DNA of 64,000 nucleotides from Lindgomyces ingoldianus (GCF_010093535.1 NW_022985168.1:813537-877536), one strand, 5' to 3'. Shown: positions 11,446-23,476, counted from the first letter of the stretch. A program made the numbers and translations. Notes: generated by a model from the sequence alone, not told the origin.

Positions 11446-12578
11446 ATGGGTACGTGACGAGTTGCCCGCCCGCGCTGACGTGCCCACCGCTGACGTCGAG
11501 ACAGCATCAGAGAAGCGTCCCTCCATCGAGGGGCTCGTCGACAACGTCGACCCCCGCCCGTCGACCGAGCTGGATGAACTCCCCCAGTATGAGAAGACCG
11601 AAGAGCCTCCCGCGATCCCCCTCAAGGAGAAGCTTATCACCTGCTTCTGGATCGCGACCAACACTCTCTCCACGCTGGGTCTTATATTCATGAGCAAGCG
11701 GTACGGGATTCCATCGTAGAACACGGCTAGCGATATGCTAACTCCCTGACAGCGTCTTCAGCGACAAGCAGCTCAAGGCCTGCCAGCTGATGGTCGTCAT
11801 GTGGCACTTCACGGCCACTGGTCTTGCTTTGTTCATCTCTACCAAGGCCCCCTTCCGAGCCTTCAAGGCCATCCGTCTAAATCCCTGGGATATGCTTCCC
11901 GTGTGCGCCTTCTTCTCTGGCTACGTTGTTCTCGGCAATCTGAGTTTAGCATACAACTCGATTGGCTTCTACCAATTATCCAAGGTTATGACAACACCTT
12001 GTGTGGTTCTGTTCAACTTTGTGCTGTTCCAAAAGACAGTTACCCGATACATGCTGCTATCCATCCTTGCTACCTGCATAGGTGTTGCATTCACCATCAA
12101 TGGTGAGGCCAAGACACAATTATTTGGAGTTATTATTGCATCACTAGCGTTCATCTCAACCGCTCTGTACCAAATCTGGATCGGAAAGAAGATCGAAGAC
12201 TTCGCCGTTGGTCCCCCTCAACTACTTCTCAACCAAGCTCCGATCTCAGTGCTCCTCCTCATCCCCTTTGTTCCCTTTTTGGACAGGGTGCCAGATCTGA
12301 CCATCGTTCCGACCAATATCCTCTGGTCAGCCCTCGCATCCGGCATCATGGCGTCCACTTACAATCTCTCTCAATTCCTGATCATCGGTCGTACGTCCGC
12401 ATTGACATTCAACATCGTTTCCCACCTCAAGACAATCCTAATCCTCTCTTTCGGCTGGTGGAGCGAGGGCAAGATCCTCACTCCACGGGAATGGTGCGGT
12501 GTTCTCCTGGCATTGGGTGGCGGCTGGGTCTACTCGCACTTGGCTATGAAGGCAAAGCAACAGGCAGCTCGTAAATAG
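11446..12578 (+). CDS. Nucleotide-sugar/triose-phosphate family transporter, SLC35E3-like, 3 exons, 341 aa
   Basis: A multi-pass antiporter of the drug/metabolite (TPT/NST) superfamily, expected in Golgi or ER membrane. The exons are 11446-11449 (ATGG only), 11505-11700 and 11753-12578; the frame closes over 1026 nt. A 50-residue acidic cytosolic tail precedes about ten hydrophobic segments. Conserved family motifs are seen in order: FMSKRVFSD, LGNLSLAYNSIGFYQLSKVMTTP, ALYQIWIGKK, QLLLNQAP and FNIVSHLKTILILSFG. The closest animal pattern is SLC35E3, whose substrate is not firmly known, so substrate assignment is open. The 4-nt first exon is unusual but restores M-A-S-E-K exactly. It is not co-directional with the GT8 enzyme, though a shared glycosylation role is conceivable. 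Confidence 0.88.
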
Positions 12579-12597
12579 ACAAGACAAGACAAGACAA
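12579..12597 (+). repeat. Pentanucleotide repeat (ACAAG)n
   Basis: Three full copies plus a partial copy of ACAAG begin directly after the transporter stop codon, in its 3' UTR. A simple microsatellite. Confidence 0.8.
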
Positions 12598-13724
12598 AGC
12601 ACCCGGCGTTGGGCTTGTGCGTACTTTTTTCTTTTTCTGTTACTTTGTCAGGATATTGGGCCGAACGAATCTTGTAATGTTAGTAGGGTATGAGGCGCAC
12701 GAATTTCTTTCATAGACTTCAAAGGTTGTCGCTCGCACGCAGAGACGGATAGGGGTTTAAGGCGGGTAGGGTACTTCGCTGTGTACTTGAGCGACTCGAA
12801 ATGTCGGTCGCATTCTCAAATCAACGAAAAAAATTCGAGCTGTGTGAGATTCTCTCAATCAGCATGGCATTCATCGCAGAGTCACAAATCCAACACTATT
12901 GCACCTCCTACGTCTATCCGGTGCACGGTAGAGTGTGTTTCACGCGCATGCAAACATGACAGTTACCCATCTCCCCAGCACTCCGCTGGACCGTCCCATG
13001 CTTGCTTGCTGATCCCCTCATCGATTCAGCTGTGCCTTTCCCCCTTCGTCCTCTGTGCCATCAGCCATGTCACACAGTCCAACATGACACGACCGGTCAA
13101 ACCGTCTTCTTCCTTCGCGTCTACACAACAACCAAATCAGGAAGGTCCAATTACATCACGTGTTACGCTCCGCTAAGCCCTGCGCGCACGGACTCTTTGC
13201 GTCGCTTCAGCCCTGCGGCTGGGGAACTGATACTCGGCTCGGCCTGTGTTCAGTTTTTACTTCACTGGGTTTAGGGACTACTAGTTTAGGTTCTGGGCCG
13301 CGAATGGGGAGGATGATCAAGGTAGGTCGATGACGTTTTGGAAGGCCTGATGAACGAATGTGCCTTTTGCAAGGCAGAGTTGCGGTTGGCACGGACACGA
13401 GCATGGCAAAGCGTAAGTAGTGGGAGGGAGAGAGTATTTAGGGTGGCTGATTTCCTGGTCTGGGGGGAGTCAACAATAGCAACTACGACCTGTATGCAAC
13501 TGCCTTTGATCCGAGGTCAAGCACATGTTCTTTTAAAGCTACTTTTGTATCCACACAAGACACCAGACATACTTTTACATACCCTTCTGCCTCGATAAAC
13601 ACCCGATAACCATACACTTGCCTATACCTACACCTACATCTACATCTAATTACGATCAAAACCTAATCCTACTAGTACAGCACCTCTCCATCCTTGCACA
13701 CAAACTAGTCCCTCAGCCTCACCA
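12598..13724. other. Intergenic, no supported gene
   Basis: Contains the transporter 3' flank and the upstream region of the small Gly-rich gene. From about 13560 the sequence is CA/CT-rich with repeated ACAC-type steps (CCTATACCTACACCTACATC), as in a 5' leader. No conserved coding sequence was seen. Confidence 0.4.
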
Positions 13725-13961
13725 ATGGGCTGCACATCCAGCAAATACAGCCAAGACTACCCACCACCAATGCGGCAGACTCGCCACGGTCGTCGACGGC
13801 GAGGCCATGGCGGATACGGATATGGGTATGCGGGCGGATATTACGGAGGAGACAGTGGAGGTGGAGGAGGATGGGGTGGCGACGGTGGAGGAGGCGGAGG
13901 CGGAGGAGGCGGATGGGGTGGTGATGGCGGAGGAGGAGGAGGGGGTGGAGGGGGTTGTTAG
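13725..13961 (+). CDS. Small glycine-rich protein with N-myristoylation/palmitoylation-type start, 78 aa
   Basis: A single-exon frame with a strong start context (CTCACCAATGGGC). The N-terminus MGCTSSKYSQ fits the Met-Gly-Cys-x-x-Ser rule for N-myristoylation at Gly2 with S-acylation at Cys3, which predicts membrane attachment. A basic patch (RHGRRRRGHGG, about residues 20-30) follows, then a Gly/Tyr/Trp low-complexity region with near-identical GGWGGDGGGG blocks, ending in a lone Cys before the stop. Small fungal proteins with this MGCxxSK start and Gly-rich tail do occur, but I know of no function. The GGA/GGN repeat could expand or shrink by slippage. Whether it is translated is the main doubt. 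Confidence 0.55.
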   Translation: MGCTSSKYSQDYPPPMRQTRHGRRRRGHGGYGYGYAGGYYGGDSGGGGGWGGDGGGGGGGGGGWGGDGGGGGGGGGGC

Positions 13962-14429
13962 AGGTGGGAGAAGAGCGTGGGTAAAGGGCGCGAAAAGCAG
14001 GGGGATGGAATAGGGGTGGGTGGGTGTTGTATTATTACTTGTATTTCGTTGGGTTTGGTTGGATTAAATTGGATTGCAACAGGCTCTGGATTAGGATGCT
14101 CAGATTGCTGGAAGCAATCCGACGGGTTACGGATAATGATACTACCTGAATGGACGACTTTGAGAATGTCAGCCTCCATCCCCTTGCTCATGTATCATGA
14201 TCCTGCCATAAAATGGAGTTATTCACGACTTTGACTTGGGATACAAGTCTTATAAGACAAGTCTTTATTCGCGCCATCAATTTGGTTAATATCAGGACTA
14301 ACAGACACCAGCACTAAACACTAACTACTCAAAGAAAATCCATAGTGCTATTTCTTAAGATTCATCTATTTACCAAACATCCAACAAGGCCCTGCCTAAG
14401 CCCTCTCTCAAGCCATTCGTAGCCGAATC
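13962..14429. other. Convergent intergenic region
   Basis: 468 bases between the Gly-rich gene and the stop of the macro-domain gene. Presumed 3' UTRs of both; no other feature seen. Confidence 0.4.
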
Positions 14430-17400
14430 CTATCTATCTTCCCCACCTCCCTCTCCCACCTTCATCGCCAACTCCCTCAACTCTACTTTCCCTCCCCTAA
14501 TCTCCCTCGTCCTTTCCGCTAACTTCACAATCTCTTTCCTCGTCAAAACTCTCTTAACAATACTCTCATCTTCTCTCTGCTCAAACCGTTCATTCGCTTC
14601 TTCAAGCGCTTGCGCGCTTACGAGTCTGCGGTCGATCTTGGTCCACCTCGCAGCTGCCGGAATCGCCTTTACTTGTACTTGGTCTTCTGTTTTAAGCTGG
14701 CTGGCTCGTCCTCCCTCCATCTCGAGTTCTGTTTGTTGCTTGTGGTAAATGGCTTCCTTACGCTGTTGGGTTGCTCGTATTGCTTTGGTTCGCTCAACTA
14801 GATTTTGAATATCTTCAGGACTCAGGACTGTTAATACAACGATATAGTTGCCCCTCTCTTCGAATGGCATACCTGCCTCGTTCAAAGCATAAGGATCAAT
14901 GAGACGGCGATTAATCTTCGTCCAGCGGGCACCAAGCGGAATGGTCTTCTCACCTTCTTCCGGTGTCGTAGGTCGGGAGTGCGAGATATGCCGTGGATCA
15001 TCTAGTGGGATATCTGCTCGGTAGTCGGCAGTCGACCCGTCTTCGTTCGGGAGTTGTGTTGAGTAGCTGATATCGGTATCCACGTTTCCAGCACTCTGGT
15101 CTGACCCTGTATCGGCAGATAAGGCGTGATGGGGAGGCCTAGAATCCCATCGGTCCTCGATGCTATGCTGCTGTGTGCTCGCGAGGTTGACGTACGAGTA
15201 ATACTCATCTATATTAACATATGATAACTCTGCACTAGCAAGATTAAACTTGCCCAGGTGGTCCACAGGAACTATCTTATCCTGCTCATGAGGCTCTTTG
15301 ACACTCGCCGAGAATGAGAGACGAGGCTGGGGATCAGGATGGATATTTTCCTCAACGGTAGGTAACGTTGATGCAAAGTCCGACGGTGGTGCTCCCTGGG
15401 TACGCCAGTATTCTTCGACCGGAAGAAGATCCGCTTGTTCTGCTCGCTCTGCATGAAGCTGCTGCGTAAGAGTGGATACCAGTGCTTTGGTGGATGAAGG
15501 TTCGTGAGAAGGAGCAGATGGTAGTTCGAGTGGCATCTCCGTCTCCTCCATTGCGGGCGCTTCCTGTACGCTTTGGTGCTCTAAATACGTCGGGTTATTA
15601 TTCCGCGCGTGCTTAAGCCTCTGGAACAACATCTCGCACTCAGCCGGGCTGCGACTTCTTAGCATTATAAAGTTCTCTGACTTGAGCCGTGATTCCTGGA
15701 AGGTGCGAGCCGTAATCGTGATCTCCGTACTCACATGCTGCTCAAGTGGCACAAGTGGCGTCAATTCGAGACTCAGTAATGGGACACCTTGGGTGTGCAC
15801 TATATGGTCGGTCTCATATACTTCAAATTTGCCGGGGTAGATGTGGATACTGCATTCAAATGGGTGCAGGGCTTCCCAACGTTTGCCTTCGTCAGACCAG
15901 GAGAAGACAGATGCTATTGCCTTTTCTGGTTCCTTCTTGATCGGGATTGTAACCTCAGCATTGTAGATTGTCACACCTGGTGGCGGCGATGGATTGCGGT
16001 GTCCTCTTTGCTCGGTGCTTGGGTACGGCTGGTTTACGGTGACAAAAGGACTGGATCGGTGTATATCCCGATAACTTTTTTCCACAGTGACGAGCAAGTT
16101 CCACGAATGCTTGTACTCTTGTGGGAACTCGACCTTCACACTCCGTTCACTATCCAGCGTTGAGTAAACCGATCGATCTGCTTCCATGTAGAGGTATTGG
16201 AGTACACATTGCGCTTTGCCATACCCATCCACGCAAAGGTCCTTGTCCTCGGCGTAGAGTTGCGCTATTTTGCTGCAAGTAGAGCAGCCCTGGGCATGAG
16301 ATTCATAATTGATGAGCGCAGTTTCTTCTCCGCTTTGTAAGGGACGTAGGGTTTGTGAGACCGGTTGTTTACCAAACCGGACATTACGGATCGCATCCCC
16401 GATGGAGCCAAAGAGCGTACGGCGCGGCGGAGGAGCCGGTTCGGTGGCTTTTGTAGTGTCATTCGATTTCAGTTGAAGGGAAGAACTCGGCGGCAGAGCT
16501 TTATTGACGTTGGTCTCGACTGGAGGAAAGAAGACCGGTAACAGAGATTTGTAGATTGACTCGTCATTCGACCCGAACACACAGAAAATGATGCGCTCTA
16601 TCGGGTTGGCCGCCTCCGTCGTCTCCAGGTAACGCTTCACTTCTTCCATGGCGACTGAGGCAGCATCGCGTTTTGGATAATTCAGCATACCAGTTCCAAT
16701 CGTAGGTATAGCTAACGATGTTGCTTTTAAAGAGCTGGCCACATGCAGAATCTCCCTATATATCTTCCGGAGAACATCCTTGGTATTCTTGCGGTACGTA
16801 TCTGGAGGTATAGCGTGAATGATATGCCTTGCAGGAAGTTGGTAGCCGCCAGTGAGGCGCACGTCCCCTTCTTTGCAAACCCCGAAGTCCGCACAGTCTT
16901 CTTGGAGAGACAGGCCGCCCTTTCGAAAAATTGTTCGATCGAGTGTGCCCATTCCAGAAAAGCCAATGTCCGTCGAGTTCACTATCACGTCAACCTCGAG
17001 TCTCGATATGTCTTCTCTTATTAGGGAGACTGTGTTATTGACGATACCGTCCGGGATAGCGTTGGTGGGCTCAGGCTCCAACTCCCCCAATTGATAAAGC
17101 CGGCTCAACGAAGGGATTTGATGGACTTTGATAATGTTGGTGTGGTTGTAGGTTATCGTCTCCCTGTGAAAGTCACGCGTGAACATGGCCTCGTCGAAGG
17201 CGTCTCGTTGGGCTTTGTTGCCTTCCCCAGTCTGCTTAAGACGATAGGTGCTTAGCCGGATGCGCATTGTCCCCATCTCATGGGGTTCTATACCGTTGCT
17301 GGGGGTGGATTAGCGTGGCAATAGGGTCCGTAGAGATCCCTTACATACCGTATGAGAATGTCGTCTATACACTGGGCAAAATCTCGACAGATTTCTAATA

Positions 17401-20400
17401 GGGTATTCAGATCCATCCCTTGACTATTTTGCATATGAAGATTGTACTCATCCCATATTGTCTTGTACGTTGGCCCGTCAAAATTTCTTGCGTACTTCGT
17501 CTGCTCGACTATTTCCATCACTCCTTGAGATACACTTTGCATGACGGAACAGATTAAATCCAGATCTGCTATCACCCAACCGGCCAAGTTCTTTATTTTC
17601 CCCTTTGAGGAGACGAAGAGGTTCTTCAGGGAACGGACTGTTGATATTATTGCCGAAAGCTCACGAAGAATATTACGAGGGAACTCGCGGATATTGTCGC
17701 TGAAAATGACAAGACTCTGGGTAACCCGTTCGATCTGTATATAGGCGTCCTGCAGTTGTGATGCCAGTGAATTAGGGTCCCTAGAGTTATCCAAGGGCAC
17801 AGCATTCTCGAGGTCTCCGTGGGTTGGAGGAAAGAAGACGGGGATAAAGTCTCTGTACGCTTTCTCGTCACTTCCCTTGTAGCTTTGAAAAGTCAGCACC
17901 ATCCCGCCCAAACACCCATACCTGAAAATCGATAGCACTTACACACAGAAGATGATACGTTCGAATTGATAACTCTTGTGAACGTCTAAGAACTCCCTGG
18001 TCTCTTGCAGAGCGACTAAGATGTCCCTGCGTCAGTATGTGATCTTCACCGAGAGGAGAACTCTAATTGTGCTTACTTCGAGCAGCTACGCGAGAGGGGA
18101 ACCCGCATCCACCAGCCGCTATGCAGGGAAATACGATTGTCTTCATGTTGTGATTCACCGCGGCTTTGAGAGAACTGCGGTAGCATTCCGTAAGAACGTT
18201 GAATTTCCCCATCCCTTTGGATCCCGAGTATTGGGGTCTAGCAGCATGAATCACATAAGAACCTGAGAAAGGTTAACGGGGAGGTGTCTATGTTCGATTG
18301 CAATTAGTTCTATCACCAGAACAGAATACTCACTTGGAAGGTTGCAGCCAGAGGTCACCCTGACTTGGCCTGTTCTGACACTTCCGAGTTGAGCGCATTC
18401 TCTTTTGAGGCCAGGACCTGCGGCTTTGTGGATGTAATGGTTCAGCGTATCGTATCTCCTAGTAAACCTCATTGCTTTGTTCGCAGAATTTACGATTGCA
18501 TCCGCTTTGATACGTGTAATGTCATAGAATGTAAAGCCAAGCATTCGATTGTATGAATCGTTGGGAGCGTAACTTTGATCCCGTTGCTGGAGCTTCCGTG
18601 ACCTGTAAAGCAAATGAAATGTCGGGATCTCATCCACAGGAAGTATCGGTAGCTTGCCATCAGCTTCTAATTCCCCATTCTCTGAGAGAGAAGCTGACGA
18701 AACTGAATCATCTTCAAGAGTAGTGTGGGCTCCCTGATTTGGCTTGGGCTTCTCCAGAGCTGGCAAACTGAACTTCAAGCTGGCTCTATTTTCAACGCCT
18801 AGGCGAATCTTGACCTCCGGGTATTGCTCCTTGTCGAAGGTCGCTATAGCACGCACCGCAGCGTCTTCGCTCGAGAAATTTAGATAACCACGCCACCAAC
18901 CGTAACGGCGTAGGAATCGCGTGGATTGAGCCCCGGCTAGAGAGAGGAGGTACGACCTAAGATTTCCCACCTCTGCTAGATGTTCTTTAACCTCCACAGA
19001 ATCGTCTCCTTCGTCGAAGAATTCGTCATCAAGGCTCGTAAGGTCACCTAATTGACTCGTGAGAACATCCATTCGCTTTTTACTTGAGTCTGGAACGCGC
19101 CCAACAAGTTCCACAGAGAGTTGATTGTCTTCGCCAGGGGGTCCTCCCTTGTTCAAAGTGGGCATGGGTCCTTCTCCTATTGTGGATGCTGCTTCGTCGG
19201 TGGGTCTCTGTTCGTCTTTCACGCTGACACTGCCAGTATGGAATGAAACGGAGCTGAGGTCCTGCGAAGACTCTGTAGTGCCACTTCTCCCACGGGACGC
19301 CACACTGCTGGCCACATCTGACTCGTCACCTGCAGTATCAATATCCTTTGGTAAAGCAAAAGACGCAAGCCTTTCGAGATGATTGGCAATATGATTTTGA
19401 AGACCGCCTTCCATATCTGCTTGCGCGAAACAAATGGGACACTTTTGTCGGAGGTCTATCGTTGAGGTTTCCGAGACTTTGATAATGCTAGTCAGTTGAT
19501 GCTCCGGGAAGCTATCAGAATGCTTGCGACGTAAATGATCTTCCAGTCCTAACTTCGACTTATAGATGGCAGTCGTATGCTCGGGGCATCTCCACACTTT
19601 GCGATGGCTAGCCTCGTGCTCTGCCCATTCTCTGCGGCTCCGTAGCAATTGGTCTGGATTCTCGCAATCTTCGTAAGTACAAACGTATGGTTGTAAGTCC
19701 TGCAAAAGGTGTGTTCTACGCAGTGCTACTCAGTGAGTGACCTCCGATTTGAAGCAGAAAGGGGTTTCAGTGAAGGAAATAGTCGACGAAGTAAACCTGG
19801 GTGGCTTCAGGAAGTCAGGGTAGAAGTGATGACAACTAACCTCCAGGGTCGCCCTCGGCCATACCTGGCAGGGCAGATAATGAAACAATAAGGGCATTCA
19901 AAATCTTGCTCTCCATTCGCAGCTTTAGGTGGCGAAGGAAGCTCAATTCCATGCCCCTTGAGATCGTGCGTCGTAGTCGCATAAGACGTCACAGACTGGC
20001 TATCAACGATGTCATCTAGAGACTGATGATGTTGGGTAGCCTCAGTTCCACTGAGCAGCGATTTCGGTTCCCTTTCACTGTCGGATTCCTTTATTGAGGC
20101 TACGATGGGATTTCCTAGCTGGACTTCGAGGGTATCATGTCGGTGCACTTCCGGCCTCTCAACCGTTGCTGGCTGGTTTTCTGTCAAATCTTCGAGGAGT
20201 GTCGAGACTCCTAGTTTGTCTCTATGCCGCCTCCAATATTTAAATTGGCGTCTCCGTAGTGTAATAGCCTTACTTAAGCGTTTGATAAGAACTTCGTCCT
20301 CAACCTTAACATCTCCGTCGTATGGCGCGCGAAGGAACCTAACGAGCTCCTGGGTGTATTGGAGATCAAATGTCGTGTATTGCTCAAGGATGTCCACACC

Positions 20401-21088
20401 CGTTTCGGCATCTTTCGGTTGGAAAGAAGCTGCCTTTAGGGACCTAGATCGAAGCGTCGGAGAACGAATGCGAACTGAAAGCTTGTACAGGTTTTGGACT
20501 ATATCAACGACTTCGCGGAACCGCTGTTCCAATTCAGTTTTTGGCGCTCCTACTTCTTGGCTTTCATCATCTTCGTCCTCACTGAAGAAGTCGTCCTCGC
20601 CATCACTGTCTTCTGGCTTTGGCTGCAGCTCATATGGAAGGCGGCTCCCGGAAACAACAGCGATAGCTATCGAGATCAGCGCTATGTGCAAATAGGAACA
20701 AGTTGGTTTACCTTCAGTTAGATTCTCTTCGAGCTCTTTCAGAAACTTTAGAGCATTGCTTGAAAGTAGGGGAGAGTCACGAAGTCGCTGTCTGATTAGT
20801 GGCATGCTTACAGCGCACCTCATCCAAACTTACATAGTCAAGTGAGCTATGGCCCTTTTGCAAGGCACCAAGATTTCCTGTGCTTGGTGTCAGCGCGTGC
20901 AGAGACTTTCTGTTAAGAGTAAAGGAGAAGGAAATCATACCAGACCATACTCGAAATCTTCCAAACTCATCGTCAAGGGCTTCAGGGTTGATCAAAGTGG
21001 TACATTTCGCGTCGGATGTGGCTAGACTAGCCGACAATGATTGAAAAAGCCGGATGTTGGCAGCTGTCGCCAGTCGGAGAGTCGCCAT
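14430..21088 (-). CDS. Giant protein: AcuF-like C2H2 region, two macro domains, two DUF8035 copies; 9 exons, 2045 aa
   Basis: The exons, in transcript order, are 21088-20941, 20877-20834, 20787-20712, 20666-19841, 19715-18334, 18262-18077, 18015-17943, 17882-17349 and 17298-14430; the frame closes over 6138 nt. Residues 1-340 form the fungal helical module (DEFGRFRVWSGNLGALQKG, SSLDYRLRD) that precedes AcuF-like zinc fingers. Fingers: C350/C353 start, C377/C382/H398/H402, C408...H425/H430, C457/C460/H473/H477. An RRM-like stretch (GWWRGYLNFSSEDAAVRAI) lies near 600-680. Macro domain 1 spans about 755-931 (ADAIVNSANK, SSYVIHAARP, FPCIAAGGCGFP, FERIIFCV). Macro domain 2 spans about 1172-1352 (VDVIVNSTDIGFSGMGTLD, AIPTIGTGMLNYP, RIIFCVFGSND). 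A Cys-containing helical region follows, then two DUF8035 copies near 1877-1935 and 1967-2025 (RWTKINRRL / RWTKIDRRL). Macro folds bind or remove ADP-ribose; the cellular role is unknown. Divergent from the DUF7580 gene. Confidence 0.85.
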
Positions 21089-21523
21089 GGCAGGAAGGGT
21101 ACATGGTGATAAGAAAAAGGCTCCGAGCAGGGTCTGATATACACAGAACAGTTCTTGATGCCTGCAGCAGCTGGAGAGCTGTGGAGGAACAGTCAACGAT
21201 TGAGGCTTCCTGTGGGATGAGGCGGCCTAAACCGCTTCAAGACTAGCTTACATCCGTCTTGAATCACGAATCCTTCCATCACTCATTGTCGCCATCATGA
21301 ACTCTACTTGCTACGGTGAAACGTCTGAAAACGGCTGAAGGAAGCTCAGGAACTATGGAATTTCTATTGTTGAAGCCCTTGTAGTCTTCGTTGAGTACGA
21401 TGCTCTCTGCATCTAACTTTATGACCCCACTCTGAAATGGCAACGCTAATAGACAACTAGACCATACACGTCTCTCCCCTTTCCCTCGACTGCCTTCCAT
21501 GACTACGTCGTTGCGATACAATC
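21089..21523. promoter_or_regulatory. Shared divergent promoter of the macro-domain and DUF7580 genes
   Basis: 435 bases separate the two start codons, so both transcripts must be driven from this stretch. I saw no obvious TATA box or palindromic operator. The small minus-strand ORF inside it (21279-21521) resembles nothing known. Confidence 0.45.
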
Positions 21524-23476
21524 ATGAGCGGTGTAGAGGTTGTGGGTATCACCTTAGCGGTGATGCCCTTAATTATCACTGCCATCGAGTTCGTTCCAAC
21601 GCCCGCTGACACCCAGAGCACTCTCGCTAAGATCGAGTCAGAGACTATAACGACAGCCTAGATCCTGTGAAGGCTTTCTTAAGATGGGAGCGGGAACTAC
21701 CTCAGTTCATCCGCAAGCTTAGGAACCAGCATGTCCACTTCGCGCAGACCATGCGACTCCTCCTCGAACCCATTACAACAGAGTTCGAGCTCGCCGAGAT
21801 GCTATCGGATCCTAGTGGGCAAATGTGGAAGGACGAAAATATGTCAAGAAAACTAAAGGACAAGCTCCAGGAGTCATTCCAGGCGTATCAGAGTACAATC
21901 GCAGATATCGAACGCATCATGAAGAAAATTGCCAGCAAATTAGACCTCAATCGTGCAGCCAATGTAAGTACGCTAAATTCTAGCAACCTTTCTGAAAGAG
22001 GTGTTGAAATCACTCCTTTCTCTTCGCCACCAAGGCCCCTGAGTTCCTCTTTTTCACTAAAAGCTAGTTTGCGTTTAGATTACCCGTAATGACCTCGAAG
22101 CAATGCTTGTTGCCAACCCACAACAAGGTAGCAAATATGAGTTTAAGAAACGCGTACGTTTCGGGATGAGCAAGAAGACCATCAAGGGTCTATTAGAAGA
22201 GCTGGATGAGTGTAATAAAGAGTTAGAGCGATACACGGACCGGAGCGAGAAGCTCGAGACCCTTCGTAAGGTAATAAAACCTTCTTTCGCGAACCGGATA
22301 CAGCGTATTCAAGATTATGCGAAGAATCTTCACTCTGTTCTCCTATCGTCCTGGGCATGCTCTTGCCGATCTTACCACAATACAAGCCTCCAACTAGAGC
22401 AACGTGCCAACCTGTACGCGTCAGGGATGAAGAAGGCAAAGCTCTCTCAGAACAGCCGTACGTCCTTTACTGTATCATTTTCAAGCTTTGGAACTACAGA
22501 ACACACCTGGACCTGGCAAGAAGCAGAGATTCGCATTGAGGATGATGACGGTTATGTTCTGCCAACTGCGCCGATGGCAAAGCCGAAGTGAGCAATCCTA
22601 GTTCAATTTATTCGCAGTTCAGACTGACCCTCCTCTAGGATGGCAAAAACTGTCAGTTTTGGCGACAAGGAGCCCCCACCTCCGTATTCGACAGGGGATC
22701 CTGCCATTATTGCTCAAACACTCCAGGAAGTGAAAGACTTGTGCGCTGCAATACAGCAGTTACACAAGAGCTGTCCCTGTATCGGCTTCTCTTTCGACAG
22801 CGAAAGAAAACTTCGGGGCGTCTATCCAATAGATGCCCCTGTGAAAAAGCGAACCACCTCTGGCGATATGATCACGTTGGACGAACTCCTCAACCATCCT
22901 CCTCTGGTAAATGGAAGGCCGGCGAAACTTAGCAGGAAGGAGCGATATAGCCTTGCTGTAACGCTTGCTTCATCCACCCTTCAACTCAACTCCACCCCGT
23001 GGTTCCCTGATCAGTGGAGCAAGAAAGATATTGTGTTCCCTCGGACTGTATCTCACATCGTAGATACCGAGCATCCATACGTAGTGCCCCGGCTCCCAGG
23101 CCTCTCGAAAGACTCGATGCCAACGCCGAAACGACGTGGCTTCCAGAACAAGAATACCGTTTTGCTTGCTCTCGCCATTGCTTTACTCGAACTGTACTTT
23201 GGGATATCTGCTGAAAAGCGCCAAGAAGCAGAACTCGGCGCCATTGAAGGTGCCTCTAATCCCTGGACACTCTGCGCAATGGCTTACGAATGGACTGAGA
23301 GCGAACAAGAGAATCTTTCAGCTGCATTCCTGAGCGCGGTAACGCATTGCCTACGTTGCTTCAGCGACCCTGGAGCAAGCCTGCAAGACCCAGACTTCCT
23401 CCAGGCGGCCGTAGAAGGTATCGTTCTGCCACTTCAAGACGAATTATGGCAATTCTTAGGAAAGACTGCTCCTTAA
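21524..23476 (+). CDS. DUF7580 family protein with HeLo-like N-terminal helix, 4 exons, 577 aa
   Basis: The exons are 21524-21588, 21642-21963, 22079-22587 and 22639-23476; the frame closes over 1734 nt. Joined, the protein reads like a complete member of a fungus-specific family: MSGVEVVGITLAVMPLIITA (hydrophobic first helix, as in HeLo-like and related N-terminal modules), FLRWERELPQFIRKLRNQHV, LDRAAN-type helices, FGMSKKTIKGLLEELDECN, then HTWTWQEAEIRI, LDELLNHPPLVNGRPAKLS, RYSLAVTLASSTLQLNSTPW and KNTVLLALAIALLELYFGIS. The last part resembles the C-lobe helices of protein kinases without catalytic motifs, so a pseudokinase-like fold is possible (inference). Relatives are often found next to NLR-like and incompatibility genes. 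The first donor (GTTCGT) is weak, but it is the only one restoring the motif DYNDSLDPVKAF. Confidence 0.85.

Noticed and set aside
22182..22439. Minus-strand ORF inside the DUF7580 gene
   Set aside because: A shadow of the well-supported plus-strand exon.
14430..23476. A biosynthetic gene cluster around the macro-domain gene
   Set aside because: No polyketide synthase, NRPS, terpene cyclase, cytochrome P450 or cluster transporter is nearby; neighbours are housekeeping genes.
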